DNA of 64,000 nucleotides from Methanobacterium veterum. GTDB lineage: Archaea > Methanobacteriota > Methanobacteria > Methanobacteriales > Methanobacteriaceae. A model generated the notes under the pieces. It made no database searches. It saw only the letters and a list, made by a program, of their open reading frames with translations, and was not told the origin of the DNA. Below, piece by piece: positions 47,112-56,178 of this stretch. How positions within the stretch are numbered: the first letter of the stretch is position 1; every line of letters begins with the position of its first letter. The DNA lies in the NCBI RefSeq assembly GCF_000745485.1, contig NZ_KN050693.1, forward strand, positions 223,985 through 287,984, in the 5' to 3' direction. The position numbers and the translations under genes are program-made.

Positions 47112-47918
47112 TTGCCTAAATACCTTTTTGATTACTTAAATGAATTTGAGGACTTCAAGAAAGATGAGAAAACAGCGGTTATAACAGATATAGATGGTAC
47201 TATAAGTAAAATAGTTTTAGATCCCTATGAAGCCACTATAACTCAGATCATGAGGGCTACACTTGAAAAACTTGTAGGTAAGTTCCAGTTAGTTGGTATT
47301 ATAACTGGAAGGAACGTTAAAAACGCTAAAGAGATGCTTGAAGTAGATGGATTGCTTTATATTGGAAGCCATGGGCTCGAATATTTAAAGGATGATGAAA
47401 TTCATATTGAACCTGAAGTAGAAGAGTATTTGCCCATTATACAGAAGATTGCTCAAAATATCCAGACTGAAGAGGAATTATATAACATTAAGAATATTTT
47501 ATTCCAGGAAAAAGGACTTTGTTTTACAGTTCACTACAGAAAATGTGAAGATCTGGAAGGAACGCACAGGAAAATTTTAGAAGCTATTAATGAAATGGAA
47601 GGTATTGAGAAATTTAAGATTACAGAAGGACGTAAAGTCGTGGAGATAAGACCTAAAATTGGTCATGACAAGGGCACGATACTTGAAAAGCTTATTTTTG
47701 AAAATGAGGTTGAAAAGATCATTTACTTAGGCGATGATGTAACTGATGTCGATGCATTTAACAAACTAAAGGAACTCAAAGAAAATGGTAAAGCCCATGG
47801 TATGGGAATAGTCGTAGTTTCGGAGGAAGTCCCTGAATTTGTTAAAGAAAATGCATCTTTTTACGTTAATGGAGTTGATGAGGTACAGAAGTTCTTTAAC
47901 TGGCTTCTGGAAAATTAA
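47112..47918 (+). CDS. otsB: Trehalose-phosphatase
   Basis: The 268-residue HAD-family phosphatase contains motif I VITDIDGTISKIVLDP, motif II IITGRNV, SHGLEYL typical of trehalose-6-phosphate phosphatases, and motif IV YLGDDVTDVDAF. It would remove phosphate from trehalose-6-phosphate, making a compatible solute. The start is TTG with GGAGG seven bases upstream. No trehalose-6-phosphate synthase gene is adjacent. Confidence 0.88.
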   Translation: MPKYLFDYLNEFEDFKKDEKTAVITDIDGTISKIVLDPYEATITQIMRATLEKLVGKFQLVGIITGRNVKNAKEMLEVDGLLYIGSHGLEYLKDDEIHIEPEVEEYLPIIQKIAQNIQTEEELYNIKNILFQEKGLCFTVHYRKCEDLEGTHRKILEAINEMEGIEKFKITEGRKVVEIRPKIGHDKGTILEKLIFENEVEKIIYLGDDVTDVDAFNKLKELKENGKAHGMGIVVVSEEVPEFVKENASFYVNGVDEVQKFFNWLLEN

Positions 47919-47934
47919 ATTATAATTAATTATT

Positions 47935-49221
47935 TCATTGTCCAATAAATATTCTGACTCTCCAACCTTCTTTTTTATGCACTAACTTTGCGCTTAGCGG
48001 AATAAAATGAGAATCAATAAGAAGCCGCAGGTATGTAGCAGATTGGGCAGGTAACTTCAGGGGGCTTTTTATTTTACGGTTTTCAGTACGTATCTGGCAG
48101 GCCAGTTTCTCCCTTTTATCAACAAATAAGGAGGCATCAATCCCCTCTTTTAAATCCTCGACTTCAAAACTTCTAAGGTGAAGCCCTGCCTCAACAGTAT
48201 ACTGAGGTTTCGGACCTCTTTTTCCTTTTCTAAACATTTCATGAGCATCTGAGGATTTAACTCCTTTTTCAACATTAGAAGATACAAACCATGCCCTTTC
48301 AATCACACTTTCTACAGTCTGATCTGGAGGAATAATTCCTTCTGCTTCATAATGTTTAATAAGATCAAATACCTCTTCACGTGTCACGTCCTGCTCAACT
48401 GAACTTATTGCAAGCCTTGTAAGAACTGGACCGTATCCTGCCATTCTCAGTGCCGCCCAAATCTGATCTTCGTTTCGGTATTGTCTACCTTTAATGATGG
48501 CCTCTGCTGCATCAGCATTTATATGGGCTATATTAAGCAGTTTTGACCTTGAATATTTATTAAGCCGTTTTGTAATGGTTTCAATGTCCCGTTTTCCGGG
48601 AATATTTCCTTTTTTTATCTCTTTTTGAAGGATCTTTACTGTGGAGTCAGGGAGGACTTCTTTTACATCTTCAGGTATTTCGAAGTTGTTCTCAATTATC
48701 TTTGCCCTGATTTCTCTGCCTGATATTTTACCGTCCATCTGCAGTTCAGGAATTATGTGGAACTTCATTTTCCGTTTGTATTTTTTGTAGAGGAAATCAT
48801 TCACTGCAAACCATCTTATTACGTTACGGTTTGGGAGGCTCCGTGGAATACCGCTGAATATACCTCGTTTTGCAAATGATGCTGCATATTTCTGGATTTT
48901 ACTGGTTGAAACATTGGCTGCATCAACGTAGTCCACAACACCATCTTCAATCATCATCGCTATCCTGATTGGAACGGTATATGCAAGAGTCAGCCTGTGG
49001 TGAAGCCCTTCAATGGGTACAACTCTATCAGCACCTGCTTTAAGTGCCATTTCGCGTCTTGCTTCGTAACTTGCAAAAAATGGGGCATGGTTAGCGCTGT
49101 AACCTTTATTTAAATAAATTACAACTTCATCTCCTGTTTTCTCTGCAATGTCTCTTCCTTTTTCTATGAGTTTAGCGTGTCCGTTATGTACTGGGTCAAA
49201 ATCAGCGCTTATTCCAATCAT
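47935..49221 (-). CDS. HIGH-family nucleotidyltransferase, related to TmcAL/DUF795
   Basis: The 428-residue protein starts with a nucleotidyltransferase fold: [16 protein letters not shown] carries the HxGH motif at residues about 11-14, and [11 protein letters not shown] corresponds to the ISxxxIR-type second motif. The overall arrangement, with a helical middle domain and a C-terminal basic domain, resembles bacterial tRNA-Met cytidine acetate ligase (TmcAL). The archaeal substrate is unknown; archaea normally make ac4C with TmcA. The ATG follows an AAGGAAATAAA site. It converges on otsB with 16 bases between stops. Confidence 0.72.
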   Translation of the reverse strand: MIGISADFDPVHNGHAKLIEKGRDIAEKTGDEVVIYLNKGYSANHAPFFASYEARREMALKAGADRVVPIEGLHHRLTLAYTVPIRIAMMIEDGVVDYVDAANVSTSKIQKYAASFAKRGIFSGIPRSLPNRNVIRWFAVNDFLYKKYKRKMKFHIIPELQMDGKISGREIRAKIIENNFEIPEDVKEVLPDSTVKILQKEIKKGNIPGKRDIETITKRLNKYSRSKLLNIAHINADAAEAIIKGRQYRNEDQIWAALRMAGYGPVLTRLAISSVEQDVTREEVFDLIKHYEAEGIIPPDQTVESVIERAWFVSSNVEKGVKSSDAHEMFRKGKRGPKPQYTVEAGLHLRSFEVEDLKEGIDASLFVDKREKLACQIRTENRKIKSPLKLPAQSATYLRLLIDSHFIPLSAKLVHKKEGWRVRIFIGQ

Positions 49222-49954
49222 GTTTTATTTCCTTTTTATTCATAATTAATGCTTTATTGAATGATTTAAAACTTGACTTTATATTATAATTATATTGAGA
49301 TATGTAGTTGATTTATAATATTAATTACTTTTATGTTTAGTTAATAGATTCAAAATTAGATTCCAATAACTCAAATTATGATGGGAAAATGCACTGTAAT
49401 CTCTAATTTTATAATTTCTTATGAAACTTAATTAAAAATAAAACAGTAATTGACTTTAAAAGGATGATTTTAGCACATAGTTACGTTATTCAATGTTTCA
49501 ATAAATCTTAAATCCAAAATAACCAGTAAAAAGTGGGAATAATCCAAAATTAAAATTTAATTCTAAACTTTTTTAGGTTTAAGATGGTGTAAAGGCAAGT
49601 ATAAGAAATATAATTACTAAATAAAGAAGGAAACCAGTCCCATTGGATAGTGATATCCAATGTAAATCCAGTTAAAAATAATTATTAATTGCTCATGTCC
49701 ATGATCCTGTGCATGAGTTACACTTCATGTTAAATTGTAGTTTTAATTGATTAAATGTGACTTACCTTAAAAAATATAGCTTAACCAGTAACACACGAAA
49801 AGCAATATTATTTGCACAACCTTCGGGGCATGAGCATATTAAATAAACTATTGCTATCTTTAGTTTTGATATTATATTAAACCTCAATACTGCAGCATTT
49901 TTTCAATGTTTTTGCTTGAAACTACTTAATAAGTAAAAAGGTTAATTATTCAAA
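49222..49954. other. Gene-free region with hairpins
   Basis: There is no gene in 733 bases. It contains a perfect 9-bp hairpin, CATTGGATA/TATCCAATG with loop GTGA, at 49641-49662 and an imperfect one around CTCATG and CATGAG at 49692-49717. A small RNA is possible but not supported by any known family. Confidence 0.4.
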
Positions 49955-49960
49955 TTAACC
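49926..49960 (-). terminator. Terminator of the membrane-anchored protein gene
   Basis: On the minus strand GGTTAATT and AATTAACC flank a 5-base loop and are followed by TTTTTACTTATT. The stem overlaps the stop codon of the gene that ends at 49955. Confidence 0.6.
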
Positions 49961-50410
49961 AATTAAGTTAACATTAGTTTTGTTTACAAGTTTAGCTCCT
50001 ATATAGTACCCGCTGTTATCTTTGTATCGATTTATTTCAAAAATTGCTTTTGTGGGTTCTTTATCTGGAACTTTGGCTACAATACTGACGTTGTGGGTAC
50101 CCAATGCAATATTGGTAAGATTATATGAAAATTTGCCCATGTTACTGGGAGTAACACTATGATTATCAATAGTAACGGTGGCTCCTGGCTCTGTAACTCC
50201 ATTAAAAGTTAATGTATTCATGTATATGCCGCTAGCATTACTAGGGGTAACATTTAAATCTGTATATGTTGGTAATGATGTGCCAATTACTATAACTGCT
50301 ATGACGCCCAATACTATGATACTAAAAAATATTATCAAAATTTTAGCTGTTAAAGTTTGCCGTTTCCAGTATCTTTTTTTTTCATCTCCTTCTTTAGGAG
50401 TATCTGACAT
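49955..50410 (-). CDS. Membrane-anchored surface protein with Ig-like domain
   Basis: The 151-residue protein has a short charged N-terminus, one membrane segment at about 23-46 (ILIIFFSIIVLGVIAVIVIG), and an extracellular beta-rich domain with the bacterial Ig/Big-type pattern GVTEPGATVTIDNHSVTPSNMGKFSYNLTNIALGTHNVSI. It is likely a surface or cell-wall-associated protein. The ATG follows AGGGGGGAATCAA. The last 25 residues (YYIGAKLVNKTNVNLIG) are of unknown role. Confidence 0.75.
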   Translation of the reverse strand: MSDTPKEGDEKKRYWKRQTLTAKILIIFFSIIVLGVIAVIVIGTSLPTYTDLNVTPSNASGIYMNTLTFNGVTEPGATVTIDNHSVTPSNMGKFSYNLTNIALGTHNVSIVAKVPDKEPTKAIFEINRYKDNSGYYIGAKLVNKTNVNLIG

Positions 50411-50582
50411 TTGATTCCCCCCTTAAATATCTTATATTTTAGAAGATAGAATTATATTATCAATTATTCATCTTCATTTATCAGATTAAATAAAATGTTT
50501 TTAAGAGGACGATAATATCAGTTACTATTACAATCAAATAGAAATAATTATATCGACATTATAAAGATAATTAAATATTTTT

Positions 50583-50611
50583 CATTCATAGTGAATGTAA
50601 TGTTTATATAC
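50583..50611 (+). promoter_or_regulatory. Operator-like palindrome and TATA box before the methyltransferase gene
   Basis: CATTCA-TAG-TGAATG at 50583-50597 is a perfect inverted repeat immediately before the TATA-like GTTTATATACA at 50602-50612. The half-site AGTGAATG also occurs in the long inverted repeat near 36.8 kb. Confidence 0.45.
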
Positions 50612-50647
50612 ACATTAAATTCATTTAAATAGTGAGGATGCTTGTTT

Positions 50648-51217
50648 ATGAGTTTTAAAGAACCGACTTCAACCCAGGTATTTTTTACAGTTGCAATAGG
50701 ACACACCTTTGGCAGTTTCTTTTGGAAAAATTACGTTAAAAGCCTCAATTTAAATGGAAATGAAAGAATTTTAGAATATGGTTCAGGATCGGGTGCTCTT
50801 TCAAGGCACATAGCTCCAATTCTCTTAAAAAGTGGGGGGAGTTTAACCTGTGTGGATATATCTCAAAAATGGATGGGCACTATCCAAAAAAGAATGGATA
50901 AGTATCCTAATGTAGAATTCAAATTAGGAACAATCTTTGACTTAGATATTCTGGATAATTCTTATGATGCAGTTGTAATCCATTATGTTCTGCATGATAT
51001 CGATTCTAATTTAAGAGAAGAAATTGTGATGGCTTTAAGCAGGAAATTAAAAAAAGGTGGAAAAGTTTATATCAGGGAGCCTTTAGCAGATAATCATGGA
51101 ATGCCCGCCGCTGAAATTAGAGAATTAATGGTAAAAGCAGGATTAAATGAAATTGATTTTGAGATAAATAATGTAAGGCTTGTTGGGAAGAGTACTGAGG
51201 CTGTATTTCAAAAATAA
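50648..51217 (+). CDS. Class I SAM-dependent methyltransferase
   Basis: The 189-residue protein has the SAM-binding motif ILEYGSGSGALSRHIAP, the acidic loop LTCVDISQKWM and the post-II motif AVVIHYVLHDI. It resembles UbiE/Coq5-type methyltransferases, but the substrate is unknown. The ATG at 50648 is preferred; an in-frame TTG at 50642 lies closer to the GAGGATG site and could also serve. It has its own promoter with an operator-like palindrome. Confidence 0.85.
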   Translation: MSFKEPTSTQVFFTVAIGHTFGSFFWKNYVKSLNLNGNERILEYGSGSGALSRHIAPILLKSGGSLTCVDISQKWMGTIQKRMDKYPNVEFKLGTIFDLDILDNSYDAVVIHYVLHDIDSNLREEIVMALSRKLKKGGKVYIREPLADNHGMPAAEIRELMVKAGLNEIDFEINNVRLVGKSTEAVFQK

Positions 51218-51434
51218 TTGGTACTTTAAATCCATTTAAGCTATTACTTATAATTATTAAATATTTTTTGTTATTTTTAAAATAGGAGTATAAATTTTCG
51301 TTATTTTTAATTTAAATGTTAATTGGGTATTTTTGAATAATTTGCAATTTACAGGGGCTATTGGGAGATAATTTTAATAAGTAATAATTAGTAATAAAAA
51401 CATATTATGAATGATTGTTATGAGGAGTGTTGAA

Positions 51435-51758
51435 ATGTTAGATAAACTGCTAGGTAAAATTAAAGAGGATAATAAGAAGAATCCAGATGTTGAAAAATAT
51501 TTTGGTAAAGGTAAGGAGTATGTGGAAAATCAGAACTTTCAACCAGCTATAGAATCTTTTAAAAGATGTATTGAAGAAGATCCAGAAGAAGCTAAAGCAT
51601 ATGTTGGTTTATGTATTGCCTATTCTGGTGTAATGGATTTAGGCACTGCCCGTGAATACTACGAAAAACTTAAAGATCTCGATCCATTTCTTGCAGCACA
51701 GTTTGCAAATACTCCAACGGGTTCATTGTTAACTGAAGATGAAGATACTTCAGTTTAA
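51435..51758 (+). CDS. Small TPR-repeat protein
   Basis: The 107-residue protein contains two TPR units: FGKGKEYVENQNFQPAIESFKRCIEEDPEEAKAY and GLCIAYSGVMDLGTAREYYEKLKDLDP. It is a protein-interaction module of unknown partner. I choose the ATG at 51435 because GAGG lies ten bases upstream; the frame is open to an ATG at 51411. Confidence 0.8.
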   Translation: MLDKLLGKIKEDNKKNPDVEKYFGKGKEYVENQNFQPAIESFKRCIEEDPEEAKAYVGLCIAYSGVMDLGTAREYYEKLKDLDPFLAAQFANTPTGSLLTEDEDTSV

Positions 51759-52095
51759 CTTAATTTGATTATTTTTTAATTTTATAATTAAATTGGTTAT
51801 GCTCCCAAGTAATGAGAATAAGAATGAAACAGGTGACAGTTGGATATTTGTGTATTTTTCAAAAACCGGATTGAATATCGCCATTAATTAAATATTTTAA
51901 TGCGTGTATATCTAGTTTACACTTTTTTGGCATATGTGATGTGTGAGTAAAAATATTGTTATAATTCTATTTTTTACAGTTAAAAACTCGTTTAATTATT
52001 ATTTTCAATCTTAATAATTTTTAATATAAAAATATTATTATTTAAAAAACCAATATTTATAATCAAATGTATTAGTTGCGGAAGGTGTTTATAAA
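51759..52095. other. Intergenic region before the pyruvate decarboxylase gene
   Basis: No gene is seen. AT-rich sequence includes a TATA-like CAATATTTATAATC near 52052-52065 about 35 bases before the next start codon. Confidence 0.4.
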
Positions 52096-53784
52096 ATGGG
52101 ATATACCGTAGGAAGCTATCTTGCAAAACGTTTTGAACAAATGGGAATTGAGCATAATTTTATTGTTCCGGGTGATTTCAATCTTGTTCTGCTGGATGAG
52201 CTTCTAAAAAATAAGAATTTAGAACAGGTAGGTTGTTGTAATGAGTTGGATGCAGCTTATGCCGCTGAAGGATATGCAAGGGCAAAGGGTGCAGGTGCAG
52301 TAATTATTACATTTAATGTTGGTGCATTTTCTGCTATTAATGGTATTGCAGGTGCTTATGCCGAGCGCTTACCTGTAATATTTGTTTCTGGAAGCTACAA
52401 TACAAATGATCCAAATGCAGGTCACATTCCACATCACAGTTTAGGTATTCAAGATTTGAATTATCAATGTGAAATGATCAGTAAAGTGACATGTGATGCA
52501 GTACAAATTACTCATGAGAAAGATGCTCCTTATTTAATAGATAGGGTCATACTGAATGCATTAAGCAGCCGTTTACCAGGATATATCGAGATCCCATGCA
52601 ATATAGCAGATGCTCCGTGCCCTGATCCAACACCATTTGAAACACTATTTAAACCTCCTGCCAGTGATCTAAAGGTACTTGAAGCAGCAGTTAATTCTGC
52701 TGCTGAGGCAATAAATAGTGCAAATAAGCCAATTCTTCTTGCGGGGCCAAATCTAAGATCATATAGTGCAATCAATGCATTTAGGGAACTAGCAGAAGCA
52801 GTGGGTTGTGCAGTTGCGGTTCAACCAAGTGCAAAGAGTTTTTTCCCTGAAAATCACCCCCAATTTATTGGTATCTACTGGGGTTCAGTAAGCAGCCCTG
52901 GCTGCGAAGAGATTTTAGACTGGGCAGATTTGATTATTGCTGCAGGTGCAGTATACACTGATTACTCTACCGTTGGGTGGACTGCACAGCCGCCGGATGG
53001 AAAAACAATTAATATTGAACCAAATAGGGTACGTTCTCCTAATTTTGATCATAATGGACTAAATTTACATGATTTTCTTTATGCCCTTGCTAAACAGGTT
53101 AAGAAAAACGATTTTTCATTAATAAAATTTAATAAAACTCGACGTGATCAAAAACCAATTAAAACTGCTAATCCAAAGGAACCTCTGACACGTATGGAAA
53201 TGATAAGGCAAATCCAGAATTTACTCAGCCAAAAAACAACATTATTTGTTGAAAGCGGAGATTCATGGTTCAACGGAATGTTCATGGAGCTACCAGAAAA
53301 GGCAAACTTTGAAATTGAAATGCAGTGGGGGTCCATTGGATGGTCTGTGCCGTCTACATTTGGTTATGCTTTAGCAGTAGAACCAGATCAACAGGTGTTG
53401 TCTTTAATTGGGGATGGTTCATTCCAGTTTACTGCACAGGAAGTTGCTAATATGATCCGCTATGAACTTGACAATGTGATTCTTTTTGTAGTTAATAATC
53501 GTGGTTACGTTGTTGAATCTGAAATTCATGAGGGCCCATACAATTATTTCAAAAATTGGGATTATGCAGGGTTAATTGATGTATTAAATGCTGATGACGG
53601 CAATGGGTTAGGATTAACTGCCGGTACTGGCGGCGAACTTGCTGAAGCAATTAAAAAGGCGAAGGCCCATAAAGGCGGCTCTGTACTTATAGAATGCCAG
53701 ATTGAACATGAGGACTGCAGCCGTGAACTTTTAGAGTGGGGAACTAAGGTAGGCATTGCAAATCAACGCCCGCCCATGCATTAA
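52096..53784 (+). CDS. pdc: Pyruvate decarboxylase (Zymomonas/plant type)
   Basis: The 562-residue TPP enzyme resembles Zymomonas mobilis pyruvate decarboxylase from end to end, and the catalytic residues sit at the same numbers: Asp27 in PGDFN, Glu50 in CCNE, His113-His114 in IPHHS, with Glu474 in RGYVVES. The TPP motif is GDGSFQFTAQE to VVNN at 439-468. Further shared stretches are TVGSYLA, GYARAKGAG, EMQWGSIGWSVPS and EGPYN. It should decarboxylate pyruvate to acetaldehyde, but a related 2-keto acid is possible. There is no aldehyde or alcohol dehydrogenase gene nearby. The start follows GGAAGGTGTTTATAA. Confidence 0.87.
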   Translation: MGYTVGSYLAKRFEQMGIEHNFIVPGDFNLVLLDELLKNKNLEQVGCCNELDAAYAAEGYARAKGAGAVIITFNVGAFSAINGIAGAYAERLPVIFVSGSYNTNDPNAGHIPHHSLGIQDLNYQCEMISKVTCDAVQITHEKDAPYLIDRVILNALSSRLPGYIEIPCNIADAPCPDPTPFETLFKPPASDLKVLEAAVNSAAEAINSANKPILLAGPNLRSYSAINAFRELAEAVGCAVAVQPSAKSFFPENHPQFIGIYWGSVSSPGCEEILDWADLIIAAGAVYTDYSTVGWTAQPPDGKTINIEPNRVRSPNFDHNGLNLHDFLYALAKQVKKNDFSLIKFNKTRRDQKPIKTANPKEPLTRMEMIRQIQNLLSQKTTLFVESGDSWFNGMFMELPEKANFEIEMQWGSIGWSVPSTFGYALAVEPDQQVLSLIGDGSFQFTAQEVANMIRYELDNVILFVVNNRGYVVESEIHEGPYNYFKNWDYAGLIDVLNADDGNGLGLTAGTGGELAEAIKKAKAHKGGSVLIECQIEHEDCSRELLEWGTKVGIANQRPPMH

Positions 53785-53889
53785 TGTAATTTTTTATTAC
53801 AGGTTAAATTTGAAGACTAATTGATTAACAGAAATAAATCCAGTTTAATGAATTTTAGAGCCAATATAACTGTATAAATAGAATATGGC

Positions 53890-55896
53890 GTGGTGGAAAT
53901 TAAAGAAAAAGATTTACTTAACGAAGTTGAAAAGCTTGAAGAAGTTAATGAAACTTTAGTTAATGAATTCAGGTATTATATAACAACTGAAAAAGAGTCT
54001 AAAAGAAGAATTAAGCAGATTCTTGAAAATATCATGGAATCTTATTTTGAAATGGATAATAAATGGCATATCTTAGATTTAAATCATAATGCAGAGATTG
54101 AGTTTGGTAAAAAAAAGGAAAAATTAATTGGAAAAGTCTTTTGGAATGAATTTCCTCCAAACAAGCCAATTTGGGATAATTTTTGCAGGGCCCAACAGGA
54201 AAAAAAACATATAAAATTTGAGACTTATTCTCCTATTTCAAAAAAGTGGTTTGAAATGCATATCCACCCTTTTGAAGATGGTTCATCTGTTTATTTCCAT
54301 GATATTAGTGAAAGAAAGAAATTAGAACATGATTTAAAAGAAAGTGAGGAGAAGTACCGGACTATTTTTGAAAATACAGTAAATCCCACCCTGATAATTG
54401 AGGAAGATATGACTATATCCATGGTAAATAGCGAATTTGAAAAAGTTTCGGGCTATACAAAAGAAGAAGTGCAAGGTATTAAATGGACCAAAATGGCATG
54501 TACTGAAGACATATATAAAATGATGGAATATCATCGTTTAAGAAGGATAAACAAAGATGCTGCTCCAAAAAAATATGAAGCACATTTATTAAACAAAAAA
54601 GGGGAAATAAGGGACATTTATCTAACCGTTGGGATTATTTCAGAGAAAAATAGAAGTATAGTGTCATTTATGGATATAACAGAACTTAAGAAAGATGAAG
54701 CAGAATTGGAGAGATACAGGACTCATCTTGAAGAACTTGTAGAAAAAAGAACAGAAGAACTTGAAGAGGTTAACAAGGCATTGGCTGAGAGTGAAGAAAA
54801 GTTCCGTGAATTGTTCAACAGGGCAGATGATATGATTACTCTGGTAGAATTGAATGAAAAAGGAATTCCAGGTAACTTTATTGAGGTAAATAATGTTGCA
54901 AGTCAAAGATTAGGTTATACAAGGGAAGAATTTAAGAATATGACTCCTGCAGATATAGTTGCACCTGAAAAATTAATGGAAATTCCGGAAAATGCTGTTA
55001 AACTAATTGAAAATGACTGTGTAAGATTTGAAATAGTCCATATGACCAGAACAGGTAAAAGAATACCTGTTGAGGTTGTTAATCATGTCTTCAAGTTAAA
55101 AGGAAAACGTGTAGCTCTTGCAGTTTCTCGTGATATTACTGAACGTAAGAAGTACGAAGAAGAACTTGAAATACTTGTTAAAGATTTGAAGCGTTCCAAT
55201 GAAGAATTAGAAAAATTTGCTTATGTGGCTTCTCATGACCTTCAGGAACCTCTTAGAACTATTGCAAGCTTTACTCAGCTTTTAGAACGTCGTTATAAGG
55301 GTAAATTTGATAAAGATGCAGATGAATTTATGGATTATGTTATAGATGCATCTTTTAGAATGAAGAAGCAAATTGAGGGCCTTCTTGAATATTCTAAGGT
55401 TAAAACAGATCAAAAGGGATTCCAACCCGTAAATTTGGATATAGTTTTAAATCAAGTAATTGAAAACTTAAGATCTTTAATTGAAGAAAATGGAGCTGTG
55501 ATTAATTACGGCCCTCTTCCCGCTGTAATGGGGGATTATGATCAGCTTAGAAGGATTTTCCAGAATCTGGTTGGAAATGCCATTAAATTTAGAAAACATG
55601 ATATTTTCCCTGTAATTGATATTTCAGTACGTGAAGATAAAGAAAATAATGAATATGTATTTTCTATTGCTGATAATGGTATTGGAATTGAAGAGCAGTA
55701 TATGGAACGTATCTTTGTAATATTTCAAAGACTGCATACAATGGAACTGTATAAAGGAACGGGTATTGGATTATCTGTGGTTAAAAGGATCGTTGAACGC
55801 CACGGCGGACGAATATGGGTTGAATCAGAGCCAGGTGTTGGATCAACATTTTATTTTACTATTCCATTATGTAAGTTTATAAAATCTTTAGTTTGA
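53890..55896 (+). CDS. PAS-domain sensor histidine kinase
   Basis: The 668-residue soluble kinase has three PAS domains (about 35-145, 155-275 and 303-425), a coiled coil before the third (ELVEKRTEELEEVNKALAE), a HisKA domain with [10 protein letters not shown] near 447, and a HATPase domain with NLVGNAIKFR, DNGIGIEEQY and GTGIGLSVVKRIVERHGGRI. The second PAS domain ([19 protein letters not shown]) is a close relative of PAS domains 4 and 5 of the next kinase. The start is GTG; two consecutive GTG codons make it uncertain by one. No response regulator is adjacent. Confidence 0.92.
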   Translation: MVEIKEKDLLNEVEKLEEVNETLVNEFRYYITTEKESKRRIKQILENIMESYFEMDNKWHILDLNHNAEIEFGKKKEKLIGKVFWNEFPPNKPIWDNFCRAQQEKKHIKFETYSPISKKWFEMHIHPFEDGSSVYFHDISERKKLEHDLKESEEKYRTIFENTVNPTLIIEEDMTISMVNSEFEKVSGYTKEEVQGIKWTKMACTEDIYKMMEYHRLRRINKDAAPKKYEAHLLNKKGEIRDIYLTVGIISEKNRSIVSFMDITELKKDEAELERYRTHLEELVEKRTEELEEVNKALAESEEKFRELFNRADDMITLVELNEKGIPGNFIEVNNVASQRLGYTREEFKNMTPADIVAPEKLMEIPENAVKLIENDCVRFEIVHMTRTGKRIPVEVVNHVFKLKGKRVALAVSRDITERKKYEEELEILVKDLKRSNEELEKFAYVASHDLQEPLRTIASFTQLLERRYKGKFDKDADEFMDYVIDASFRMKKQIEGLLEYSKVKTDQKGFQPVNLDIVLNQVIENLRSLIEENGAVINYGPLPAVMGDYDQLRRIFQNLVGNAIKFRKHDIFPVIDISVREDKENNEYVFSIADNGIGIEEQYMERIFVIFQRLHTMELYKGTGIGLSVVKRIVERHGGRIWVESEPGVGSTFYFTIPLCKFIKSLV

Positions 55897-56178
55897 AAAT
55901 AAAGGTTGTAGAGATGAAATATTTAATTAAAGTATGTGATGCATGTATTTATAAAATCGCGGAATAACTAATTTTATTAATTATTTAGGGTTTTTAAATT
56001 TGAATTTTAAATATTTGTTCTCTTTTGAGAGCTTAAATTTCGATAAAAAATAACCACTAATTTTAAAACAAAATTTATAATAAATTAATTAAATAAATTA
56101 ATAATTAATAGTCACTATTAGAATAATCGATCTTTATAAGCTTCTATCTTTGAATTTAAAAACTAAAGGAAGCATCTC

